Of a stretch of 64,000 nucleotides of DNA, positions 51,131-61,080 are shown in pieces. How positions within the stretch are numbered: the first letter of the stretch is position 1; every line of letters starts with the position of its first letter. The stretch comes from Uropetala carovei (lineage: Eukaryota; Arthropoda; Insecta; Odonata; Petaluridae): the NCBI GenBank assembly GCA_036926305.1, contig JAXCHB010000136.1, positions 496,001 to 560,000 of the forward strand, in the 5' to 3' direction. The notes beneath the pieces are model-generated. The model did not search any database. It saw nothing but the letters and a program-made list of their open reading frames with translations, and was not told the DNA's origin. Position numbers and translations under genes: made by a program.

Positions 51131-51290
51131 AATAATAATAATCGATCTTTATTACTCCGATATTTTTAGACATTAATGTCCATTCTTACATATAAACCTG
51201 ACGAACACAAACATCCATGTCCTAGGCGGGATTCGAACCCGCGACCTTAGTTACTGTCGGCAGATACTCTATCCGTCCGTCTACCATGGA
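51131..51290 (-). mobile_element. tRNA-derived SINE
   Basis: On the minus strand a tRNA-like head contains an A-box-like TAGACGGACGG and a B box GGGTTCGAATCCC in a T-arm stem (GCGGG..CCCGC). A unique body follows (...GTTCGTCAGGTTTATATGTA...) and an (ATT)n-type 3' end at 51131-51142. About 160 bp. It is a short non-autonomous retroposon transcribed by RNA polymerase III. The partner LINE is unknown. Confidence 0.72.
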
Positions 51291-53756
51291 GATAGAGGGA
51301 CAGAGGGGAGAGGGATGAAGATAGAGGGACAGAGGGGAGAGGGATGGAGATAGAGGGACAGAGGGGAGAGGGATGGAGGAAGAGGGACAGAGGGGAGAGG
51401 GATGGAGATAGAGGGACAGAGGGGAGAGGGATGGAGATAGAGGGACAGAGGGGAGAGGGATGGAGATAGAGGGACAGAGGGGAGAGGGATGGAGATAGAG
51501 GGACAGAGGGGAGAGGGATGGAGATAGAGGGACAGAGGGGAGAGGGATGGAGATAGAGGGACAGAGGGGAGAGGGATGGAGATAGAGGGACAGAGGGGAG
51601 AGGGATGGAGATAGAGGGACAGAGGGGAGAGGGATGGAGATAGAGGGACAGAGGGGAGAGGGATGGAGGAAGAGGGACAGAGGGGAGAGGGATGGAGATA
51701 GAGGGACAGAGGGGAGAGGGATGGAGGAAGAGGGACAGAGGGGAGAGGGATGGAGATAGAGGGACAGAGGGGAGAGGGATGGAGATAGAGGGACAGAGGG
51801 GAGAGGGATGGAGATAGAGGGACAGAGGGGAGAGGGATGGAGATAGAGGGACAGAGGGGAGAGGGATGGAGATAGAGGGACAGAGGGGAGAGGGATGGAG
51901 ATAGAGGGACAGAGGGGAGAGGGATGGAGGAAGAGGGACAGAGGGGAGAGGGATGGAGATAGAGGGACAGAGGGGAGAGGGATGGAGATAGAGGGACAGA
52001 GGGGAGAGGGATGGAGGAAGAGGGACAGAGGGGAGAGGGATGGAGATAGAGGGACAGAGGGGAGAGGGATGGAGATAGAGGGACAGAGGGGAGAGGGATG
52101 GAGGAAGAGGGACAGAGGGGAGAGGGATGGAGATAGAGGGACAGAGGGGAGAGGGATGGAGGAAGAGGGACAGAGGGGAGAGGGATGGAGATAGAGGGAC
52201 AGAGGGGAGAGGGATGGAGGAAGAGGGACAGAGGGGAGAGGGATGGAGATAGAGGGACAGAGGGGAGAGGGATGGAGATAGAGGGACAGAGGGGAGAGGG
52301 ATGGAGATAGAGGGACAGAGGGGAGAGGGATGGAGATAGAGGGACAGAGGGGAGAGGGATGGAGATAGAGGGACAGAGGGGAGAGGGATGGAGGAAGAGG
52401 GACAGAGGGGAGAGGGATGGAGATAGAGGGACAGAGGGGAGAGGGATGGAGGAAGAGGGACAGAGGGGAGAGGGATGGAGATAGAGGGACAGAGGGGAGA
52501 GGGATGGAGATAGAGGGACAGAGGGGAGAGGGATGGAGATAGAGGGACAGAGGGGAGAGGGATGGAGATAGAGGGACAGAGGGGAGAGGGATGGAGATAG
52601 AGGGACAGAGGGGAGAGGGATGAAGATAGAGGGACAGAGGGGAGAGGGATGGAGATAGAGGGACAGAGGGGAGAGGGATGGAGATAGAGGGACAGAGGGG
52701 AGAGGGATGGAGATAGAGGGACAGAGGGGAGAGGGATGAAGATAGAGGGACAGAGGGGAGAGGGATGGAGATAGAGGGACAGAGGGGAGAGGGATGGAGA
52801 TAGAGGGACAGAGGGGAGAGGGATGGAGGAAGAGGGACAGAGGGGAGAGGGATGGAGATAGAGGGACAGAGGGGAGAGGGATGGAGATAGAGGGACAGAG
52901 GGGAGAGGGATGGAGATAGAGGGACAGAGGGGAGAGGGATGGAGATAGAGGGACAGAGGGGAGAGGGATGGAGATAGAGGGACAGAGGGGAGAGGGATGG
53001 AGATAGAGGGACAGAGGGGAGAGGGATGGAGATAGAGGGACAGAGGGGAGAGGGATGGAGATAGAGGGACAGAGGGGAGAGGGATGGAGATAGAGGGACA
53101 GAGGGGAGAGGGATGGAGATAGAGGGACAGAGGGGAGAGGGATGGAGATAGAGGGACAGAGGGGAGAGGGATGAAGATAGAGGGACAGAGGGGAGAGGGA
53201 TGGAGATAGAGGGACAGAGGGGAGAGGGATGGAGATAGAGGGACAGAGGGGAGAGGGATGGAGGAAGAGGGACAGAGGGGAGAGGGATGGAGATAGAGGG
53301 ACAGAGGGGAGAGGGATGGAGGAAGAGGGACAGAGGGGAGAGGGATGGAGATAGAGGGACAGAGGGGAGAGGGATGGAGATAGAGGGACAGAGGGGAGAG
53401 GGATGGAGATAGAGGGACAGAGGGGAGAGGGATGGAGATAGAGGGACAGAGGGGAGAGGGATGGAGATAGAGGGACAGAGGGGAGAGGGATGGAGGAAGA
53501 GGGACAGAGGGGAGAGGGATGGAGATAGAGGGACAGAGGGGAGAGGGATGGAGGAAGAGGGACAGAGGGGAGAGGGATGGAGATAGAGGGACAGAGGGGA
53601 GAGGGATGGAGGAAGAGGGACAGAGGGGAGAGGGATGGAGATAGAGGGACAGAGGGGAGAGGGATGGAGATAGAGGGACAGAGGGGAGAGGGATGGAGAT
53701 AGAGGGACAGAGGGGAGAGGGATGGAGATAGAGGGACAGAGGGGAGAGGGATGGAG
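51290..53756 (+). repeat. 29-bp minisatellite array, about 85 units
   Basis: The unit ATGGAGATAGAGGGACAGAG plus GGGAGAGGG is repeated with very little divergence. Recurring variants are GGAGGAAGAGG (for GGAGATAGAGG) and GATGAAGATAG. Because 29 is not a multiple of three and no unit contains a stop on the minus strand, an 858-codon minus-strand frame arises (Ser-Pro-Leu-rich, 29-residue protein period). It is a by-product of the repeat, not a gene. Confidence 0.97.
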
Positions 53757-53831
53757 ATCTACATCTACATCTACATGATACCCTGCAAATCACCAGACTG
53801 GTGGGTGGCAGGGGGTGCAGCACACCAAGCC

Positions 53832-55488
53832 CTACCTAATAACGTCCCTCGTGGGAATCACTCTCCTGTTATGATCCCGTATGGTCCTTGGAAAAAACGA
53901 GCTCTGGTATCGCTCGGTCCTACAGTCGATCTCTCGTATTTTATTCTCGTGATCGTGCCTGCCCATGTACGTAGGTGCCTCTAATATTCCTGAGACCTCC
54001 TCTAAGAGAACTTCCGACCTAAATTTCTCCAGAAGCCTTAACCTAGCGCTAATTCTGCGATCCTCTAGCGATATCCAATTCAACTCCTTCAAGAGTGATG
54101 TGACGCTTAATTTTTGCTCATATTTTTGCTTAACGAATCTGGCTGCTCTGCGTTGGATTCTTTCTAACTCAAGTATCTGTCCCTTTTCGTACGGATCCCA
54201 TATGCTGGAAGCGTATTCGACCTGAGATCTGACCAATGATAAATAACACGTTTCTCGTACCTGTTCTGTGCTACTTCTTACTATTCTGCCTACGAAGCCC
54301 AATTTCTTATTAGCTGCGCCTACGATCCTTCGAATATGCATATTCCACGATAGATCAGGACAAATGGTGACTCCTAAATATTTAACGTACTCTGCAGATT
54401 GGATATTCAATCTATCAATTCTGTACTCCGAGTTTAAGTCATTGTTCTTACTCTTCCAGAAACTCAATAGGGAACATTTGCTCTGATTAACTTCGATTTT
54501 CCAATGTTGACACCATGCTGAAAGGGCGTTTAAATCTTTCTGAAGCGATTTTTGGTCATCCTGACTCGTTATCTCCTTATATAAAACGGTGTCATCTGCG
54601 AAAAGTCTTATTTTGCAGCGAACTACCGAGCAGATATCGTTTATATATATCAGGAATAGCAGTGGGCCAATAACACTTCCCTGTGGAACACCTGATGCGA
54701 CTTTTACCGGGTATGAAGATTTCCCATCAATAACTACTATCTGTTTTCTGTTGGAGAGGAAGTCTTTTACCCAACTCACGATATTAGGGTTTATGCCGTA
54801 CTTTCCTAGTTTTCCTATTAATTTATTATGGGGTACTTTGTCAAACGCTTTTTTAAAATCAATAAAAATTGCATCAACCTGACTGTTTTTCTCTCCGCAT
54901 TGCAACAAATCGTTTACGAACAGGGCGAGTTGCGTTTCGCATGACCTACCTTTCCGAAACCCGTGTTGGTTTTTGCTTAGCGAAGAACGACCATCTAAAT
55001 AACGCAGAACAGAGCTAACGATTATATGTTCTAGAATCTTACACGATAATGACGTCAAGGAAATCGGTCTATAATTTTCGGGGTTCTCTTTATCACCGCC
55101 TTTGTGGATGGGCGTTACGTATGCTAGCTTCCAGTCTTTTGGAACGGTACCATGTGCAACGGATTTTTCGAATATTATTTTCAAGTAAGGTGCGATTACC
55201 GAGGCTAGCTCTTTCAACACACGCGCGGGTATGCCCTCCGGCCCGGGAGACTTATTTTGCTTAATCGACTCTAGCTGGTGCGCGATACCTGTTTCGGAGA
55301 ATATCAAATCTTCCATCGAATTTCCCTTATCATTCGAATCTGGTTCCTCAAACTCGTTGCTCACCGAAGTAAACGCTTTCTGAAAGTGTTCATTTAACAA
55401 GTTTGCTTTTTCCGCGCTATCGTGTACTACATCACCTGCCTCCGTTCTCAATGACGCTATGGTGGGACCTCTACCATGAACCTCCCTA
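53832..55488 (-). CDS. CR1 ORF2 second part: reverse transcriptase
   Basis: About 550 codons from REVHGRGPTIASLRTEAGDV to RDVIR and the stop. It includes NKSPGPEGIPARVLKEL, the fingers (ENYRPISLTSLSCKILEH), HGFRKGRSCETQLAL, DAIFIDFKKAFDKVPHNK, SGVPQGSVIGPLL, the catalytic FADD in IRLFADDTVLY, and the C-terminal VEYASSIWDPYEKG/QRRAARFVKQKY region. The protein copies element RNA into DNA at a nicked chromosomal target. It continues the frame of the part at 56819-58217 exactly (V-R then E-V) once the nested copy is removed. As it stands it is separated from its start and endonuclease. Confidence 0.85.
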
Positions 55489-56818
55489 CATCTACATCTA
55501 CATCTACATGATACCCTGCAAATCACCAGACTGGTGGGTGGCAGGGGGTGCAGCACACCAAGCCCTACCTAATAACGTCCCTCGTGGGAATCACTCTCCT
55601 GTTATGATCCCGTATGGTCCTTGGAAAAAACGAGCTCTGGTATCGCTCGGTCCTACAGTCGATCTCTCGTATTTTATTCTCGTGATCGTGCCTGCCCATG
55701 TACGTAGGTGCCTCTAATATTCCTGACACCTCCTCTAACAGAACTTCCGACCTAAATTTCTCCAGAAGCCTTAACCTAGCGCTAATTCTGCGATCCTCTA
55801 GCGATATCCAATTCAACTCCTTCAAGAGTGATGTGACGCTTAATTTTTGCTCATATTTTTGCTTAACGAATCTGGCTGCTCTGCGTTGGATTCTTTCTAA
55901 CTCAAGTATCTGTCCCTTTTCGTACGGATCCCATATGCTGGAAGCGTATTCGACCTGAGATCTGACCAATGATAAATAACACGTTTCTCGTACCTGTTCT
56001 GTGCTACTTCTTACTATTCTGCCTACGAAGCCCAATTTCTTATTAGCTGCGCCTACGATCCTTCGAATATGCATATTCCACGATAGATCAGGACAAATGG
56101 TGACTCCTAAATATTTAACGTACTCTGCAGATTGGATATTCAATCTATCAATTCTGTACTCCGAGTTTAAGTCATTGTTCTTACTCTTCCAGAAACTCAA
56201 TAGGGAACATTTGCTCTGATTAACTTCGATTTTCCAATGTTGACACCATGCTGAAAGGGCGTTTAAATCTTCCTGAAGCGATTTTTGGTCATCCTGACTC
56301 GTTATCTCCTTATATAAAACGGTGTCATCTGCGAAAAGTCTTATTTTGCAGCGAACTACCGAGCAGATATCGTTTATATATATCAGGAATAGCAGTGGGC
56401 CAATAACACTTCCCTGTGGAACACCTGATGCGACTTTTACCGGGTATGAAGATTTCCCATCAATAACTACTATCTGTTTTCTGTTGGAGAGGAAGTCTTT
56501 TACCCAACTCACGATATTAGGGTTTATGCCGTACTTTCCTAGTTTTCCTATTAATTTATTATGGGGTACTTTGTCAAACGCTTTTTTAAAATCAATAAAA
56601 ATTGCATCAACCTGACTGTTTTTCTCTCCGCATTGCAACAAATCGTTTACGAACAGGGCGAGTTGCGTTTCGCATGACCTACCTTTCCGAACCCCGTGTT
56701 GGTTTTTGCTTAGCGAAGAACGACCATCTAAATAACGCAGAACAGAGCTAACGATTATATGTTCTAGAATCTTACACGATAATGACGTCAAGGAAATCGG
56801 TCTATAATTTTCGGGGTT
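55489..56818 (-). mobile_element. Nested 5'-truncated family A copy
   Basis: Its tail (CTACAT)n starts at 55489 within ORF2 of the host element, and its 5' end is at about 56818 (GGGGTTCTCT), inside RT. RT frame 56791-55565 is open (408 codons). It has a Phe-to-Val change in QHGVRKGRS and a private change near 55735 (ILD/LLE). Nearly identical to the host element, in the same orientation, with at most 2-3 bp target duplication. Confidence 0.85.
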
Positions 56819-58217
56819 CTCTAACGTACGACCAAAATGCTTTCGGATTTTCTTTCAAATTATTATGCAAAACTTTCTTTTTGTAATCATTAAATGCTTC
56901 TCGCATTGTTACTCTAGCTCTTGACCGCGCCTCTCTGTATTTTTGCCGTATCATTGACCTCTGTTCCTCTGTGACTTTTGAAGAATTACTATTTAAGCGA
57001 GCGTGAAGTTTTCTTTGCCGTCTAAGAGCGCATCTAACTTTCTGGTTGTACCATCTTGGTTCCGCACCATCACGTTTAACTTTATGTGGAATGAATTTAT
57101 CCGTACCCTCTCGCATCATATCCCTGAACACGCACCATAATTCCTCAGTACTAGCGTCGATAGATGCCTCGCAGAAATTAGGGAATTGTGTCTGTAAAAA
57201 AGACCTAAATTTCGAGAAATCGCCTTTGGCGTACATATATACGCGTCTTCTAGCTTTAACCTGTTTCTCCACTTTTAGCTTAAATTCGACGTACACAGCA
57301 TTATGATCGCTTATTCCTTCCTCTATGGAAAGCTTGTTCATACGCTCGGGGTAGTTCGTTACGAGTAAATCTAATATATTGTTCGATCTCGTGGGACATC
57401 TTACTAGCTGACACAACGAGTGTTTAACGAAGGTTTCTATAAGTGCTTCGCATGATTCACGCTCTCTACCACCGGGATCAAAGCAATTATGATTCCAGTC
57501 TATTGAAGGTAAGTTGAAGTCTCCTCCTATTATAATGGCCCTCTCTTTATTTTTCGATATTAGCGTTGCTACTTGTTTCTCGAGATTATGAATCATTTCT
57601 AAACTTGAATTGGGAGGCCTATAAAATGCGCATATATTTGCTATAGTGTAATCGCTTCCTCTAACTCCACACCAAACACTTTCTATTTCGGCGTCATTAA
57701 TCGGTAGTGGAAAACTTTCGTATGCCTTGCTGACTGCTATAAATACTCCACCTCCCGTCCGGATACTACGATCCTTTCTAAAAACTCTATAGTCGTGAGG
57801 GAATACCTCCTGACTTGCAATCTCGTCAGTGAGCCAACTCTCTGTACCGATCACGACATCGGCTTCTAGACTGCGAATAATATGCTCAAAATCGGCAATT
57901 TTCTTACGGATGCTGCGGCAGTTCAATACGACGACATTTAATTTCTCACTATCGCTTCTCAGATAAACCTCAGCCTTACCATTGGTAATCGTTTTAGGAA
58001 TACATGCGTTCTTCATACTATTATTCCGCCAATTGGTTGATATAGCATTTTCTTTCTTATCGCGTTTTATTTCACCTTTTTTATCGAAATCCCTAACGTT
58101 AACACTATTGACATCACGGATGTCAGCGCCTTCATCGCTTGGTAACTCTAATTTATTTGCGGTATTGGCCGGATTTCTCGTAATATTGTTCTCTGTTACC
58201 CTCTCAATTACACCCAT
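56819..58217 (-). CDS. CR1 ORF2 first part: APE-type endonuclease and linker
   Basis: Starts MGVIERVTENNITRNPANTA at 58217, 32 bp after ORF1 ends, in a different frame. The endonuclease motifs are complete: LNVVVLNCRSIRKK (Asn), VVIGTESWLTDE (Glu), RTGGGVFIAV, ICAFYRPPNSS, AIIIGGDFNLPSIDW (Asp/Asn), ILDLLVTN and EEGISDHNAVYVEFK (Asp-His). The linker PRWYNQKVRCALRRQRKLHA follows, to FWSYVR. About 466 codons. The endonuclease nicks the target to prime reverse transcription. It then runs into the nested copy and meets a stop at 56802; without that copy the ORF2 product would be about 1,016 residues, a usual size for CR1. Confidence 0.87.
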
Positions 58218-58249
58218 TCCCCTAGGACGCCTACACTCTACCCTGCTCT

Positions 58250-59245
58250 CTAGCCTAAAAAAGCCCTACTATGATCAAGGATCCTACGCGCTACACCCTC
58301 GGATGCCTCCTGCGTGTAATGAACCCCCGAGCCATTTAGGGGTGCCCCACACGATCCGAGAATCGGACGAAGGTCAACGAAATCCACCCCCATGTCCCTA
58401 CAGAAAGACCATAGCCTTCGGTTTAGCCCCTCCACCCTACTCCAAACCTCAGAGCCACAGTCAATCCGTGGGACAATGCTGCAGATGGTTAAATGCACAT
58501 TAACCCCAGACTCCTCTCGGACACGACCGACCTCGGAGTTTAAGTCCCTAAAGGAACTCAAGATCTCCTCGGAGCCGCGCTTCGAAGCGTCATTGGTGCC
58601 AACATGCGCCACCACCCGCAGACTAGAGCAGCCCGTGCCAACGACCTCTTCCCGAACCACCTTCGTCACCTGGGGCACCGTACCTCCTGGTATACACCTG
58701 GAGAACACCCGCTCCACCACTCCCTCCCGGCGGGCCCTTGATAGCAAAGGCGCCATCACACGCCGGACGTTAGAACTACCTATCACTAACAGCCCTCCCT
58801 TCCCAACCCGACTTCTCTTAGGTGGAGTAGGTACGGTCACAGAGTTCGTTGAGCTATCCTCCGACAGCACCGCAAACCTGTTGCTAACAGGGGTAGGATC
58901 ACATACCACCTGCTTCCGCAGCACCACCCCACGACTACCACGTGTAGCCACCCTCCACTCATCAGGCTTTATGGAGGGAGTCGTCCCTACCCGTGGAGAG
59001 ACCGCGCAAGACTCCTCGATCACCCAGCCGGCGTTAGCACTGGGGCGAACCCGAGCCGCCATCCCGGCGCGGAGGGATCTCGAGGAGCGCCCCACGTGTC
59101 CCACCCGGACGCAAGAGTCCTCGCTACCTTCCACCCTAGAGCGGAGCTCCGCAACTAACTTCTCAAGCACCACGACCCGGGCCCGCAAGGACTCGCAATC
59201 AGCAGCACTCTTGAAGAGAGAAACAGAGGGCCTAAGGGGAGTCAT
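58250..59245 (-). CDS. CR1 ORF1 with SGNH/esterase-like domain
   Basis: 331 codons. The N-terminus has a short coiled coil (about residues 15-45: CESLRARVVVLEKLVAELRS) for likely multimerisation. A low-complexity linker follows, then an SGNH hydrolase-like domain from about residue 150. Block I is LLVIGSSNVRR (Ser in place), block III HVGTNDA (Asn-Asp), and the block with the catalytic His is GSGVHYT. Esterase-type ORF1 proteins are known in CR1-clade elements and are thought to bind RNA or membranes as part of the retrotransposition particle. Block I has G-S-S-N rather than the classical G-D-S. The ORF is intact. The fragments at 13430-13818 and 49746-49850 are relatives. Confidence 0.85.
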   Translation of the reverse strand: MTPLRPSVSLFKSAADCESLRARVVVLEKLVAELRSRVEGSEDSCVRVGHVGRSSRSLRAGMAARVRPSANAGWVIEESCAVSPRVGTTPSIKPDEWRVATRGSRGVVLRKQVVCDPTPVSNRFAVLSEDSSTNSVTVPTPPKRSRVGKGGLLVIGSSNVRRVMAPLLSRARREGVVERVFSRCIPGGTVPQVTKVVREEVVGTGCSSLRVVAHVGTNDASKRGSEEILSSFRDLNSEVGRVREESGVNVHLTICSIVPRIDCGSEVWSRVEGLNRRLWSFCRDMGVDFVDLRPILGSCGAPLNGSGVHYTQEASEGVARRILDHSRAFLG

Positions 59246-59827
59246 CCTATCTTTTCCAATTACGGGTTTCTATAAGCTCTTAAATATCGTATGTAATAGA
59301 CTAGCCTAACGCCTAATATACGCGGGGAAGTTATTCCTGGAGTGCTCGAGTGAAGGGATCAAGGGTCAAGCGCAGGTAGAAAGTGAAAGTTAGTCACAAC
59401 GCAAACAACGTTACTTCGCACACAAGATGGTTAGTACACAATCAACGCAAATGGAGTGTTAGAAAATTACTACACTACGGTATACGACTAATAAGTATTA
59501 CGATTTTAAAAAATGACACGGAGGTTATTAGTTAAGATAACTACTACTATAAGTAAATAAGCTATAAGAAAGGCTAACAAGTAAAATAAAAGAAAAGTGT
59601 TAGAAAATTACTACACTACGGTATACGACTAATAAGTATTACGATTTAAAAAAAAAAAAAATGACACGGAGGTTATTAGTTAAGATAACTACTACTATAA
59701 GTAAATAAGCTATAAGAAAGGTTAACAAGTAAAAGAAAAGAAAAGTTAGTTCTACTTAACAGTACGTCTACTTCTACTCTAATGCTACTGCTACAATGGT
59801 CGCTCGTAAGTCCGTTGGGCTCCACTG
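59246..59827 (-). promoter_or_regulatory. CR1 5' leader with a 141-bp tandem duplication
   Basis: Two consecutive units start AGTGTTAGAAAATTACTACA at 59455 and 59596 (period 141). They differ mainly by an A-run length and a few substitutions. Non-LTR elements carry an internal promoter in this region, and tandem promoter monomers are known from rodent L1. That these units act as promoter monomers is an inference. A single unit is found in the diverged element at 12985-13083. Confidence 0.7.
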
Positions 59828-59885
59828 AAGGAAGACGAGATAGAGGGACAGAGGGGAGAGGGATGGAGATAGAGAGACAGAGAGG
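59828..59885 (+). repeat. Remnant of the 29-bp minisatellite on the far side of the A element
   Basis: GAGATAGAGGGACAGAGGGG and the following GAGAGGGATGGAGATAGAG reproduce about 1.5 units of the array at 51290-53756, then degenerate. This shows that the retrotransposon interrupted the minisatellite locus. Confidence 0.9.
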
Positions 59886-60823
59886 AAAAGAGAGACAAGA
59901 ATGCGTGACCAAATAACATACGAAGAAGAAGGTAATTGTGGAATTTTAACTCGAACGCACTTACCTTCAGGCGTACGAGATACCGAAAAGGAGTCGATGC
60001 TCTGTTGGCGTAGATATCTAAAACATACGAGTCAGCCGAGAAAAGCTTCAACATTTTAAATCGCTTACGAAATTAAGCATTCGCCAAGCGTTGGCACAAA
60101 TCGCTGCTCATATAATGAGACGCTTAATTACTTCGTCCATTAGAGTTTCCCTTTAGACGAGTTAAACGAAAGGCTCCCTCTGGAAGATTAATTCCAACGC
60201 TAGTTATTAAACACGAGAAAATTCTTTTATTTTGAAAAATATTACTCAAAGACTCCCTCTAACACGATTCCGTCTTCCACATAATCTCGAGCGTTCTCTC
60301 CGCCCCTTCAAAATACCTTCATCACACGCCTGCCCTTTCAACCCATCATGCGCTCCACATCACATTTCCCTTAAACAAGGAATTCCCCTTCACAACCTCG
60401 GGCCGAGAAACCCTTCCACTCCTCCCACACCCACCTACAGTCATCACTTTAAGCGAACCAAGGGGTCTTTCCATGCCTCAGAGGCAGCGGGGTTTCCCCA
60501 CCCCGTGCTTCCATTATTCCCCTCTCCTCCCCTCCATAAGTTAAAACACCCCTCCTCCTACCCCCCCCCTTCCTCCGTACATCTCACCACCTCCTCCTCC
60601 TCCCCTCACCCACTCTCTCAACTATTCCGATGCCACGGCGGAAGTAGGCGGAAAAACTTGTAGGTATTACTTTCGATTTACAATCGGAGAAACGCAATTT
60701 AGGGATTTCCATTCATTCAATCACCTCGTTCAAGTAATCTTTCGTTATTTTTATGGCGATCATATGTAATGAATAGGTTACATTTAAATTTCTATAATGC
60801 ACCTCATAGGTGCATTTACATGA
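59886..60823. other. No gene recognised; C/T-rich tract at 60290-60640
   Basis: Spacer between A elements. The 143-codon frame at 60232-60663 is proline/serine-rich and compositional. Confidence 0.55.
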
Positions 60824-61080
60824 ATACCCGAAAGCATTTTGGTCGTACGTTAGAGAGGTTCATGGTAGAGGCCCCACCATAGCGTCTTTGAGAACGGAGG
60901 CAGGTGATGTAGTACATGACAGCGCGGAAAAAACGAACTTGTTAAATGAACACTTTCAGAAAGCGTTTACTTCAGTGAGCAACGAATTTGAGGAACCAGC
61001 TTTGAATGATGAGGGAAATTCGATGGAAGATATGATATTCTCGGAAACAGGTATCGCGCACCAGCTAGAGTCTATTAAGC
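60824..61080 (+). pseudogene. Family A element, 5' part, interrupted by an inverted A copy
   Basis: Plus-strand RT N-terminus/linker: PKAFWSYVREVHGRGPTIAS to GIAHQLESIKL. It continues at 62998 with NKSPGPEGIP. 5'-truncated at 60824. The Leu in ESIKL (others have Gln) is shared with the inserted copy. Confidence 0.88.

Larger units (their letters stand above)
53757..59827 (-). mobile_element. Full-length CR1-like family A retrotransposon, split by a second A copy
   Basis: Minus-strand element of about 4.74 kb after removing the nested copy at 55489-56818. The order is 5' leader (59827-59246), ORF1 (59245-58250), ORF2 first part (58217-56819), nested copy, ORF2 second part (55488-53832), 3' hairpin and tail (53822-53757). 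Minisatellite sequence flanks both ends: GAGAT precedes 53757 and GAGAT again starts at 59828, compatible with a 5-bp target duplication. No stop or frameshift is seen in either ORF. Confidence 0.85.

Noticed and set aside
51247..53823. 858-codon minus-strand open frame, Ser/Pro/Leu-rich with a 29-residue period
   Set aside because: It is a product of the stop-free 29-bp minisatellite plus the antisense of a retrotransposon tail. No independent evidence of coding.
53832..56820. Initial reading as two tandem elements, one 5'-truncated and one with a 398-bp internal deletion
   Set aside because: The 5' end of the first (55488) and the resumption point of the second (56819) are adjacent in the intact sequence, and the frames join exactly. 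One element with a nested copy is simpler.
58392..59309. 305-codon plus-strand frame antisense to ORF1
   Set aside because: Antisense shadow. The minus-strand protein has the SGNH blocks and correct order with ORF2.
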